This document shows positions 25,257 to 32,515 of a stretch of 64,000 bases of DNA, piece by piece (the first letter of the stretch is position 1; each line of letters starts with the position of its first letter). The DNA lies in contig NZ_JADWYQ010000005.1 in the NCBI RefSeq assembly GCF_022414575.1, positions 148,009 to 212,008 on the forward strand. Reading direction: 5' to 3'. The position numbers and the translations under genes are program-made. The notes under the pieces were generated by a model, which saw only the letters and a program-made list of their open reading frames with translations, ran no database searches and had not been told where the DNA came from. Source of the DNA: Streptomyces sp. MUM 178J. Lineage in GTDB: Bacteria; Actinomycetota; Actinomycetes; Streptomycetales; Streptomycetaceae.

Positions 25257-25745
25257 TCAGAAGGCGTAGGGATCGCCGGTCGCCGGGGCGAGTACCCGGT
25301 GCTCGTTGTTGGACGGGTTGCGGTCGCTCGCGCCGCCGTTCCACATCGTGTCGATCTCCATGACGACCTCGGCCGGCGCGCCCACGGTCCGCAGGTCGAG
25401 CCGCACCTGCCGGGCTGCCCCGCCGGCCCGCAGCTCGCCTACGCCGCACATCACCACCCGGTCGCTTCCCCACAGGCACCGCCCCGGCAGCTTCTGCGCG
25501 CCCGCCAGGGGCTCGGAGAAGCGCAGCCGCACGGTCGCGCCGTCCAGGGAGGCGGGGCCGTGGCTCCGGCTGTGCAGGGACACCTCCAGCCGCCCGTCCA
25601 GCACGGTGACATGGCCGTGGTGCGCCACATCCGCCTCAGGGGCGATGCGGCCGCCCGCGCCCGCGCTCGCACCCGTACCGACCACCAGCACGGCCGCCCC
25701 GGCGACCGCCCACAGCCCTGCGCGCCTTCTGCTTTTCCACCACAT
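25257..25745 (-). CDS. Secreted hypothetical protein
   Basis: A 162-residue protein with an N-terminal signal peptide (SRRRAGLWAVAGAAVLVVGT followed by GASAGAGG). The mature part is rich in beta-prone sequence, such as HGHVTVLDGRLEVSLHSRSH and RQVRLDLRTVGAPAEVVMEI, and has two Cys (RCLWG, VMCGVG) that could form a disulfide. I recognise no family. ATG 25745 is six bases after TATGTT on the minus strand, so a leaderless mRNA is likely. The 150 bases to its left contain no evident gene. Confidence 0.75.
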   Translation of the reverse strand: MWWKSRRRAGLWAVAGAAVLVVGTGASAGAGGRIAPEADVAHHGHVTVLDGRLEVSLHSRSHGPASLDGATVRLRFSEPLAGAQKLPGRCLWGSDRVVMCGVGELRAGGAARQVRLDLRTVGAPAEVVMEIDTMWNGGASDRNPSNNEHRVLAPATGDPYAF

Positions 25746-25850
25746 GCCGCGAACATACCCATCTCGACCATATGATCTGACGGCTCTTCACCCGACGGCG
25801 CGCAGGATTCCCCCGACCGCCCCATCCGACGGGCATGACAGGCTGGGGCC

Positions 25851-26186
25851 ATGTTCGCAGCCCGCTCCGTGTCCCTGTTCCTGCTCGCGGCCCTTCTGGA
25901 GATCGGCGGGGCCTGGCTCGTCTGGCAGGGGGTCAGGGAGCACCGGGGGTGGCTCTGGGCCGGCGCGGGCGTGATCGCACTCGGCGCGTACGGGTTCGTG
26001 GCCACGTTCCAGCCGGACGCCCACTTCGGCCGGGTGCTGGCCGCGTACGGCGGCGTGTTCGTGGCGGGCTCACTGGCTTGGGGCATGGCGGCGGACGGAT
26101 TCCGCCCGGACCGGTGGGATGTGGCGGGCGCGCTCGTCTGCCTGCTCGGCGTGGCGCTGATCATGTACGCGCCCCGCGCCCGCTGA
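25851..26186 (+). CDS. YnfA family small multidrug-type membrane protein
   Basis: A 111-residue protein with four membrane helices, matching the YnfA/UPF0060 family in length and sequence ([39 protein letters not shown] and [19 protein letters not shown]). The family is related to small multidrug resistance exporters. ATG 25851 follows GGGGCC, with CAGGCT six bases upstream as a weak -10, so it too may be leaderless. Confidence 0.9.
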   Translation: MFAARSVSLFLLAALLEIGGAWLVWQGVREHRGWLWAGAGVIALGAYGFVATFQPDAHFGRVLAAYGGVFVAGSLAWGMAADGFRPDRWDVAGALVCLLGVALIMYAPRAR

Positions 26187-26277
26187 TCCGGACGTGGCGC
26201 GGGCTCACCTATCCTTTGGCGCGTAGCGCCGTATCGATCACTTGCACGACAGCGACACACAAGCGAGGAGTGCGACC

Positions 26278-27096
26278 TTGACCGCCGCCGACACCCCCGC
26301 CGACACCCTCGCCGACAGCCGCATCGCAGACAGCAGCGTCGCAGACGGCCGCGTCGCCGTCGTCACCGGAGCGAGCAGCGGCATCGGCGCGGCCACCGCG
26401 CGCGGCCTCGCCGCCGTCGGCTACCACGTCATGCTCGCCGCCCGCCGCAAGGACCGCGTCGAGGCGCTCGCCGCGGAGCTCACCGCGGCCGGCCACCGGG
26501 CCACGGCCTGCACCCTCGACGTCACCGACCGCCCGGCGGTGAACGCCTTCGCCGCCTCCCTGGACCGCTGCGACGTGCTGGTCAACAACGCGGGCGGCGC
26601 GCTCGGCGCGGACCCGGTCGCCACCGGCGACCCCGACGACTGGCGTCGGATGTTCGAGGTGAACGTCATCGGCACCCTCAACGTCACCCAGGCGCTGCTC
26701 CCCGCCCTCACCGCCTCCGGCGACGGCACGGTCGTCGTCCTGTCCTCCACGGCGGCCCTCGGTCCGTACGAGGGCGGCGGCGGCTATGTCGCGGCCAAGC
26801 ACGGAGAGCACGTCCTCGCCGAGACCCTCCGCCTGGAGATCGTCGGCACGCCGGTGCGCGTGATCGAGATCGCCCCCGGCATGGTCAGGACGGAGGAGTT
26901 CGCCACCACCCGGTTCCGCGGCGACGAGGAGAAGGCGGCCCGCGTCTACGCGGGCGTCGCCGCCCCCCTGACCGCCGACGACGTGGCGGACACCATCACC
27001 TGGGCGGTCACCCGCCCCTCCCATGTCAACGTCGACCTCCTGGTGGTCCGGCCGCGCGCCCAGGCCTCCAACACGAAGGTCCACCGCGAGCCCTGA
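26278..27096 (+). CDS. Short-chain dehydrogenase/reductase
   Basis: A 272-residue SDR oxidoreductase. The cofactor motif is VVTGASSGIGAATARGL, with an Arg-rich stretch after beta-2 (AARRKDRVEAL) that favours NADP(H). NNAGG follows, the catalytic Ser is in VVLSSTAALG and the YxxxK motif is GGGYVAAKHGEHV. The N-terminal 20 residues are a short repeat of Ala-Asp-Thr/Ser. TTG 26278 has GAGGAG seven bases upstream and is the best start; an ATG at 26242 lacks a ribosome site. Substrate unknown. Confidence 0.9.
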   Translation: MTAADTPADTLADSRIADSSVADGRVAVVTGASSGIGAATARGLAAVGYHVMLAARRKDRVEALAAELTAAGHRATACTLDVTDRPAVNAFAASLDRCDVLVNNAGGALGADPVATGDPDDWRRMFEVNVIGTLNVTQALLPALTASGDGTVVVLSSTAALGPYEGGGGYVAAKHGEHVLAETLRLEIVGTPVRVIEIAPGMVRTEEFATTRFRGDEEKAARVYAGVAAPLTADDVADTITWAVTRPSHVNVDLLVVRPRAQASNTKVHREP

Positions 27097-27137
27097 GGTC
27101 GCGTGCGGCCGCTCAGCCCTTCACGCCGCTCAGCCCT

Positions 27138-27480
27138 TCAGCCGCAGCTCAGCGCTTTGCCCACCTCGTAGATGGTTGGCCGGTCCTCAGGCGTAAAACT
27201 GAGCATGGCCTCGATCACGCCGCCCAGCTCCCCGGGCGCGGTCACGGGCCGACGCCTTCCGTCCGCGATCGCCTGCCGCTGCACGGGGCGCGGCGCGTCA
27301 TCGGGATAGTCGACCGCCCGCCAACCGGTAGCCGAGATCAGCAGGGACGCACCGAGGGCGTAGACGTCAGCGGCCTGCGTCGGCTCGGCTTCCCCTGTGG
27401 CGAGCACGCTGCGCGAGATCTCTGGAGCCTCGTAGTGGACGAGACAGCCCCGGAACGGGAAGTCGAATCCCTCAGGGACT
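27138..27480 (-). pseudogene. C-terminal remnant of a Ser/Thr protein kinase
   Basis: The frame reads GFDFPFRGCLVHYEAPEISR, containing the APE-like motif that ends a kinase activation loop. It continues ADVYALGASLLISATGWRAV (the DxxALG of subdomain IX) and LSFTPEDRPTIYEVGKALSC (the RP motif of subdomain XI). Everything N-terminal to the activation loop, including the catalytic loop and P-loop, is missing. The kinase sense stops near 27480, where an unrelated TPR remnant begins on the other strand. No start codon lies in front of the surviving part except GTG 27407. Confidence 0.75.
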
Positions 27481-28094
27481 TGCCCTCCACGCGCCAGCGC
27501 GAGGACGGGCCCGGAGACGCATTGGCATTTGTCAACGCTGCCCAGGACGAGGCCCGCGCCGCAGACGGCACCACCCCACGCGTGCTGTCGATGCTGTCAC
27601 TACGTGAGGCGTTCGCACATGCCACGCTGGGCAGCCACACCGCCACCCACGCGGCTATCGCCGAGGCATACCGCCAGTTCGAGCGGATCAAGGTCAGCGA
27701 CCCCGACCCCGCGTGGGTGACCTACTTCGGCGAGACCAAGCTCATCGTCGACACTGGCATCGCACTCGGCCGGCTCGGCGAAGCAGCGACCGCCGAGCCT
27801 CTGATCGCCGACGCCTTGAGGCGGGAGAACAGCGCCAATCAGCGAGGGCGGGCATTCCACGCGTTCTGGCTCGCCCGGACACAACTCAGCCTCGGCAAGT
27901 TGGACCAGGCGTGCCAGACGGCGACGGACGCGTTGGAGCCCGCTTCCTCGGTCGCCTCAGAGCGTGTGGCCGGGCATCTGCGCGAGTTCTACGACGAGCT
28001 TGCCCCGTACCGGCGGGAACCCGTGGCAGTGGCCTTCGAGTCACGGCTACGGGATCTCGTCCCCACTCTGGTCAGCGGACCCCCTCGTCCATGA
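27481..28094 (+). pseudogene. C-terminal TPR part of an XRE-type regulator (truncated)
   Basis: About 200 codons of helical, TPR-like sequence, such as ALAFVNAAQDEARAADG, YRQFERIKVSDPDPAWVTYF and FWLARTQLSLGKLDQACQTA. This is the usual C-terminal half of a large family of streptomycete regulators with an N-terminal HTH, which is absent here. The open frame extends left to 27435 but its first codons are antisense to the kinase remnant. The end overlaps the convergent NUDIX gene by 23 bases. It may still be expressed as a fragment. Confidence 0.65.
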
Positions 28095-28605
28095 GGACGT
28101 ACAGGAGGCCGACGAGCGAGCCGCTGCTCACGATCTCGCGGCGATCGATCATGCCCCGGATGTCAGTCAATGGAATCCACTCGATGCGGTCGGATTCGTT
28201 CTTCTCCGTGGGCGGGCCTGAGTAGGTGGCCCCGTCAGCACGGAACAAGTGGTGCTGCGAGTCCGTGATCCCGTTCGCTGGCTCCGCGTAGATCAGCGGC
28301 TTCATCGGCCCAGGATGCCAGCCGGTCTCCTCCAGGACCTCACGAGCGGCAGCGTCGGCGGGGCTCTCCCCGTCCTCGACGAGGCCCATAGGGAGCTCCC
28401 AAGCCCACGCGTCCGTGATGAAGCGGTGCCGCCACATCATGAGGATCTCTCGCTTGTCGTTGATCACGGCGGCCACGGCCAGGTGCCGGAGCTTGACGAC
28501 GTGGTACTCCCACCGGCGCCCGTCCGGTTGCTCCACATCGGTCAACCACAAGTTGACCCACTGGTTCTCGTAGATCGGACGTTCCCCGTGGATCTTCCAT
28601 TGCAT
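28072..28605 (-). CDS. NUDIX hydrolase
   Basis: A 177-residue protein with a complete NUDIX box at residues 74-96 (GLVEDGESPADAAAREVLEE then TGW), matching G-x5-E-x7-R-E-U-x-E-E-x-G-U. The N-terminus (RPIYENQWVNLWLTDVEQPDG) resembles ADP-ribose pyrophosphatase-like members. It would hydrolyse a nucleoside diphosphate derivative. The ATG at 28605 has GAGGGGG upstream. In streptomycetes such genes often sit beside TPR regulators like the remnant that overlaps its 3' end. Confidence 0.9.
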   Translation of the reverse strand: MQWKIHGERPIYENQWVNLWLTDVEQPDGRRWEYHVVKLRHLAVAAVINDKREILMMWRHRFITDAWAWELPMGLVEDGESPADAAAREVLEETGWHPGPMKPLIYAEPANGITDSQHHLFRADGATYSGPPTEKNESDRIEWIPLTDIRGMIDRREIVSSGSLVGLLYVLMDEGVR

Positions 28606-28769
28606 CGCTGCCGCCCCCTCTCGATCAGCCCAGCATCGCAGAGGGGGTCCCCTCGGTGGCCACGTTGGGATAAATTCGCGTCGGCTTGACGAATAAGGGA
28701 AGAGCGTACATGTGCTGACTAGGGGTCAGCCGCCAGAAGATCGGTCCGCAATCGGCAGGGACGACAAAG

Positions 28770-28790
28770 CCCCGGACGCGGAGCCCGGGG
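28770..28790 (-). terminator. Terminator of the truncated rtcB copy
   Basis: CCCCGGAC-5-GCCCGGGG forms an 8-bp stem with one mismatch. It is a copy of the hairpin after the intact rtcB (31080-31100), in DNA that is duplicated along with the gene. Confidence 0.7.
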
Positions 28791-28816
28791 CCCGTCGATC
28801 ACGTGGAGTGCTGGAG

Positions 28817-29320
28817 TCAGCCCTTCACACAGATGACCTGCTTGAGCTTCGTCCCCATCTGCTTCGCGGCCCGCTCCTGACGGAACCTGACCGCTTCGGC
28901 GATGCGGTCGAACCGCGTCCAGAAGTCGTCCCACCCCTGGGCCCGGAAGCCGTACAGCCGGTCCGGATCCACCGGCTCGTCATGCATGCCGCGGCCCACC
29001 GGGATGGCCTGCTCGATGCGGGACCGGAGGCCGGAGAGGTCGCCGGGCAGGTCGTTCGCGGTGAGGGAGGTCTTCACCGCGGACATGCCGCAGCCGATGT
29101 CGACTCCTACCGCGGCCGGGCAGACCGCGCCCTGCATCGCGATCACCGAGCCGACCGTCGCGCCCTTGCCGTAGTGGACGTCGGGCATGACGGCGAGACC
29201 CTTGATCCACGGCAGTGTGGAGACGTTCCGCAGTTGCTCCATGGCGACGCCTTCGACCGTCGACGGGTCCGTCCACATCCGGATCGGCACCTTCGCACCG
29301 GGCACCTCTACATACGACAT
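28817..29320 (-). pseudogene. RtcB-like RNA ligase copy with an in-frame internal deletion
   Basis: The first 157 residues match the intact RtcB at 31128-32321 almost exactly, including GVDIGCGM with the metal-binding Asp74 and Cys77. Then QMGT joins directly to KLKQVICVKG, the last ten residues of RtcB. This means that 230 codons, including His163, His180, HH269-270 and the guanylated His326, were removed in frame. The 167-residue product would lack most of the active site. Whether it is translated or has any role, for example as a dimerising inhibitor, cannot be told. Start ATG and the GGGGGA ribosome site are preserved. Confidence 0.85.
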
Positions 29321-29456
29321 GCGTCCCCCTGACCCTCTGAATCACCTGAAAATCACCTGAAAAGCCGCCAAGCGCAAAATCCCTAGCGAGGGTCCGTAAA
29401 ACGCTCGACGGACCGGCATCCGCGGCTGCGCATGCGATACACATCGTGTCCATCCG
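29321..29456 (-). repeat. Duplicated rtcB 5' region, copy 1
   Basis: This stretch is nearly identical to 32322-32457 upstream of the intact rtcB. It contains two copies of AATCACCTGAAA in tandem and should carry the rtcB promoter. It ends abruptly at CATCCGC, where an rtcB fragment is fused. Confidence 0.85.
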
Positions 29457-29632
29457 CGCCCTGCGTCTGCTCCTCCAGGTCCCGTGTGCAGAAGCGGCGC
29501 CTTGCCGCGTTCCGGCTCATCTTCCGGCCCGCGCCGCGCGAGGCGGAGTTGAACGACGCCTCGTTGCCCAGGCCCCGGACGATGTACGAGCCGGTGCCCA
29601 TCGAACCCGGGATGATGCCGTAGTCCCGCGCC
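29457..29632 (-). pseudogene. Fragment of a third rtcB copy
   Basis: The frame reads DYGIIPGSMGTGSYIVRGLG, then NEASFNSASRGAGRKMSRNA and RRRFCTRDLEEQTQG, corresponding to RtcB residues 297-352. The His that receives GMP (His326 in SASHGAGR of the intact copy) is Arg here. Left of the fragment the DNA switches into the copy 1 promoter region, and right of about 29632 the similarity ends. It is a dead remnant of recombination among tandem copies. Confidence 0.85.
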
Positions 29633-29685
29633 TGCCAGAAGGAACGGTCATAGCGCGCGGTGGACGGAGTGCGAGCGCCCGGCTG

Positions 29686-30063
29686 CTACGCCCGTGTGGT
29701 GTGCGTGAAGCCGAGGGAGGTGAGTTCTTCGGCTTGGCACAGGTTGTCGGAAGGGCCGCCGACTTCGGTCTGGAGGAGTTGGTAGAAGGCACCGTGGGAC
29801 TGGCCCCAGTGCATGGCTGCTCGCCACAGGGCACGGCCCAAGCCCTGCCCTCGGGTTTCGGGCAGTACGGCGAAGTACTGGGGAAGGAGTTGGGGGGCGT
29901 CCGATGGCGTCGGGGCGTACTTCCATGGGGCCGATCGCGCCCACGATGCGGACTTCGACGGCTGCCGCGAGGACGGGGCCGCACCGGCCAGCCTGCATCC
30001 GGGTGTGAAGGAAGGCCAGGCCGTCCACAGCCATGGCGGTGGCCCGGCCTCGGCGACCTGGGG
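29686..30063 (-). pseudogene. GNAT acetyltransferase remnant with a frameshift
   Basis: The C-terminal part reads LLPQYFAVLPETRGQGLGRA, an acetyl-CoA-binding motif A, and ends EELTSLGFTHTTRA at 29686. The preceding part is in another frame: VDGLAFLHTRMQAGRCGPVL then VEVRIVGAIGPMEVRPDAIG. The switch falls at a run of six G (29892-29897 on the plus strand); one base fewer would restore a single frame. The N-terminal third is also missing, ending where the TPR remnant begins. It is thus doubly broken. Confidence 0.7.
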
Positions 30064-30495
30064 GGATGCGAGCGAGCTCTCTCCCAGGCCGAGGAGGTCC
30101 AGAGCCTGCCGGAAGACAGCGCGAACGGCGGGTGGCTCCGGTTCGACGGCACCCGTCTGACTGGGGAGCGTGGAGCACGGTACGTACAGCTCGGCCGCCT
30201 CGATCTGGCGGAGCACGCACTGAAGCAGGCGTTGGACCAGACCTCGCTGGCTCCCGGGTACTCGTACCGCCGCAGAGGAGCCGTTCTCGTCGACCTGGCC
30301 ATCGTCGGGGCGAAGCGCCGCGATCCGGAACAAGTGATCACGTATGCGCGGGAAGCCCTGGGCCTCGCCCGCGCATCATCGTCCGGGTACGTCGCCCGTA
30401 GACTCCGGAGCCTGTGCGACGAGTTCGGCCCCCTGCGCCGGGACCACCGCGTAGCGGAGTTGGGGGCGGAGATCTCTATGCTGAGGACGCCGTGA
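30060..30495 (+). pseudogene. C-terminal TPR remnant of a second XRE-type regulator
   Basis: The frame reads LSQAEEVQSLPEDSANGGWL, YVQLGRLDLAEHALKQALDQ and VITYAREALGLARASSSGYV, ending ELGAEISMLRTP. This is the TPR C-terminus typical of streptomycete XRE/TPR regulators, with the HTH and first repeats gone. The open frame extends much further left, but those codons overlap unrelated remnants. Its stop lies 15 bases before the 121-residue gene, hinting at a former operon. Confidence 0.65.
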
Positions 30496-30509
30496 CGAGA
30501 AGGGTTGCC

Positions 30510-30875
30510 ATGTCGCAGACCGAAGGCGCACGACTGTTCCGCGAAGCCTGGATCGCGGGAGTGCACCAGCACTTCCCCGGCGAACCGAAGGCTGGCTACG
30601 TGACCCCCTGGTCGGACACACCGCAGTGGGAACGCGAGGCCGCAGGCTCCGTGTACGAGCAGGTCCGCCAGTTCATCGATATCAGCGGCGGCACCACAGC
30701 CCGGCTGACCCGCGAGCAGAAGAGCCGCTTCGTCGCGACCTGCTGGACCGCCCAGATGTTCAAGCACTTCGAGGACCCGAAGCCGGGGTACGTTGCTGAC
30801 TGGCCGGACCTTCCGTCCTGGCAGCAGGAGACCGACGCCGACATCTTCGAGGCCATTGAGAAGTCGTTCAGCTGA
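30510..30875 (+). CDS. Hypothetical protein built of two homologous repeats
   Basis: A 121-residue soluble protein starting at ATG 30510 with GAGAAGGG upstream. Its two halves align: FREAWIAGVHQHFPGEPKAG with YVTPWSDTPQWEREA in the first, and FVATCWTAQMFKHFEDPKPG with YVADWPDLPSWQQET in the second. Each unit ends in a short acidic helix (VYEQVRQFI / IFEAIEKSF). The shared core is PK-x-GYV-x-x-W-x-D-x-P-x-W. I recognise no named family, though the second unit resembles short stand-alone actinobacterial proteins. It follows the TPR-regulator remnant closely and may have been its operon partner. Confidence 0.7.
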   Translation: MSQTEGARLFREAWIAGVHQHFPGEPKAGYVTPWSDTPQWEREAAGSVYEQVRQFIDISGGTTARLTREQKSRFVATCWTAQMFKHFEDPKPGYVADWPDLPSWQQETDADIFEAIEKSFS

Positions 30876-31003
30876 CGTACCCGGGTGCTGCGGTCGCAGT
30901 GGACCAGGTGTGGACCGCCGTCGGTTACGCAAGGCCCCATCAGCAAGGAAAAGCAGGTCAGACGCGGTGAAGACGCTTACCGCAGCACTCCCTTGAAAAG
31001 CGA

Positions 31004-31037
31004 CAGCGTCCCTCAGCCTGTGTACCGAGGGACGCTG
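31004..31037. terminator. Hairpin after the two-repeat protein gene
   Basis: CAGCGTCCCTC (31004-31014) pairs perfectly with GAGGGACGCTG (31027-31037) around a 12-base loop. It lies between two convergent genes. Confidence 0.75.
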
Positions 31038-31079
31038 CGAATTCAGAAGATCAGTCTGCAATCGGAAGGGACGACGAAA

Positions 31080-31100
31080 CCCCGGACGCGGAGTCCGGGG
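31080..31100 (-). terminator. Terminator of the intact rtcB
   Basis: CCCCGGAC-5-GTCCGGGG, a perfect 8-bp stem just past the rtcB stop codon. The diverged copy is at 28770-28790. Confidence 0.75.
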
Positions 31101-31127
31101 CGTGTCGTTCACGTGGAATGTTGGACG

Positions 31128-32321
31128 TCAGCCCTTCACACAGACGACCTGCTTGAGCTTGGCGACCACCTCGACCAGGTCCTTCTGCTGGTCGATGACC
31201 CTCTCGATGGGCTTGTAGGCGCCGGGGATCTCGTCCACGACGCCGGAGTCCTTACGGCACTCCACGCCTCGCGTCTGCTCCTCCAGGTCGCGCGTGGAGA
31301 AGCGGCGCTTGGCCGCGTTCCGGCTCATCTTCCGGCCCGCGCCGTGCGAGGCGGAGTTGAACGACGCCTCGTTGCCCAGGCCCCGGACGATGTACGAGCC
31401 GGTGCCCATCGAGCCCGGGATGATGCCGTAGTCCCCGCTGCCCGCCCGGATCGCGCCCTTCCGGGTGACCAGCAGGTCCATGCCCTCGTACCGCTCCTCC
31501 GCCACGTAGTTGTGGTGGCAGGAGATCACCGGCTCAAAGGTGACCTTGGCCTTCTTGAACTGCTTGCGCAGCACGTTCTGCAGCAGCGCCATCATGACCG
31601 CGCGGTTGTGCTTGGCGTACTCCTGCGCCCAGAACAGGTCGTTCCGGTAGGCCGCCATCTCCGGGGTGTCCGCGACGAAGACCGCGAGGTCGCGGTCGAC
31701 GAGACCCTGGTTGTGCGGCAGCTTGCGGGCCTCTCCGATGTGGTGATCGGCCAGCTCCTTGCCGATGTTCCGGGAGCCGGAGTGCAGCATGAGCCACACC
31801 GCCCCGGACTCGTCCAGACACACCTCCACGAAGTGGTTTCCGGAGCCGAGCGTCCCCATCTGCTTCACGGCCCGCTCCTGACGAAACCTGACCGCTTCGG
31901 CGATGCCGTCGAACCGCGTCCAGAAGTCGTCCCACCCCTGGGCCCGGAAGCCGTACAGCCGGTCCGGATCCACCGGCTCGTCATGCATGCCGCGGCCCAC
32001 CGGGATGGCCTGCTCGATGCGGGACCGGAGGCCGGAGAGGTCGCCGGGCAGGTCGTTCGCGGTGAGGGAGGTCTTCACCGCGGACATGCCGCAGCCGATG
32101 TCGACCCCGACCGCAGCCGGGCAGACCGCGCCCTGCATCGCGATCACCGACCCGACCGTCGCGCCCTTGCCGTAGTGGACGTCGGGCATGACGGCGAGAC
32201 CCTTGATCCACGGCAGTGTGGAGACGTTCCGCAGTTGCTCCATGGCGACGCCTTCGACCGTCGACGGGTCCGTCCACATCCGGATCGGCACCTTCGCACC
32301 GGGCACCTCTACATACGACAT
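31128..32321 (-). CDS. rtcB: RNA-splicing ligase RtcB (intact copy)
   Basis: A 397-residue Mn- and GTP-dependent RNA ligase that joins 3'-phosphate or 2',3'-cyclic phosphate ends to 5'-OH ends. Visible active-site motifs: GVDIGCGM (Asp74, Cys77), GSGNHF (His163), LHSGSR (His180), ISCHHNYV (His269, His270) and SASHGAGRKMSR with the guanylated His326. Length and all motifs fit an active actinobacterial RtcB, which are shorter than the roughly 480-residue archaeal type. No archease gene is adjacent. ATG 32321 follows GGGGGA. This is the only complete member of three rtcB traces in 3.5 kb. Confidence 0.93.
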   Translation of the reverse strand: MSYVEVPGAKVPIRMWTDPSTVEGVAMEQLRNVSTLPWIKGLAVMPDVHYGKGATVGSVIAMQGAVCPAAVGVDIGCGMSAVKTSLTANDLPGDLSGLRSRIEQAIPVGRGMHDEPVDPDRLYGFRAQGWDDFWTRFDGIAEAVRFRQERAVKQMGTLGSGNHFVEVCLDESGAVWLMLHSGSRNIGKELADHHIGEARKLPHNQGLVDRDLAVFVADTPEMAAYRNDLFWAQEYAKHNRAVMMALLQNVLRKQFKKAKVTFEPVISCHHNYVAEERYEGMDLLVTRKGAIRAGSGDYGIIPGSMGTGSYIVRGLGNEASFNSASHGAGRKMSRNAAKRRFSTRDLEEQTRGVECRKDSGVVDEIPGAYKPIERVIDQQKDLVEVVAKLKQVVCVKG

Positions 32322-32457
32322 GCGTCCCCCTGAACCCCTGAATCACCTGAAAATCACCTGAAAAGCCGCCAAGCGCAAAATCCCTAGCGAGGGTCCGTAA
32401 AACGCTCGACGGACCGGCATCCGCGGCTGCGCGTGCGATACACATTGTGTCCATCCG
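32322..32457 (-). repeat. Duplicated rtcB 5' region, copy 2
   Basis: Nearly identical to 29321-29456, with a handful of substitutions. It lies between rtcB and the divergent lipoprotein gene. The tandem AATCACCTGAAA units are the most striking element. Confidence 0.85.
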
Positions 32458-32515
32458 CCGCCAAGAGGCGGCAAACCGTTTTTCACGGCAGTCAGCGTGG
32501 AAGGAGCCTGGGACC

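Noticed and set aside
30060..30495. A full-length 349-codon gene from 29446 to 30495
   Set aside because: Only the last 140 codons have TPR character; the first 200 codons are antisense to the rtcB fragment and the GNAT remnant.
30885..32333. A 482-codon plus-strand frame over rtcB
   Set aside because: Antisense to the intact RtcB; composition is His/Asp/Arg-rich without motifs.
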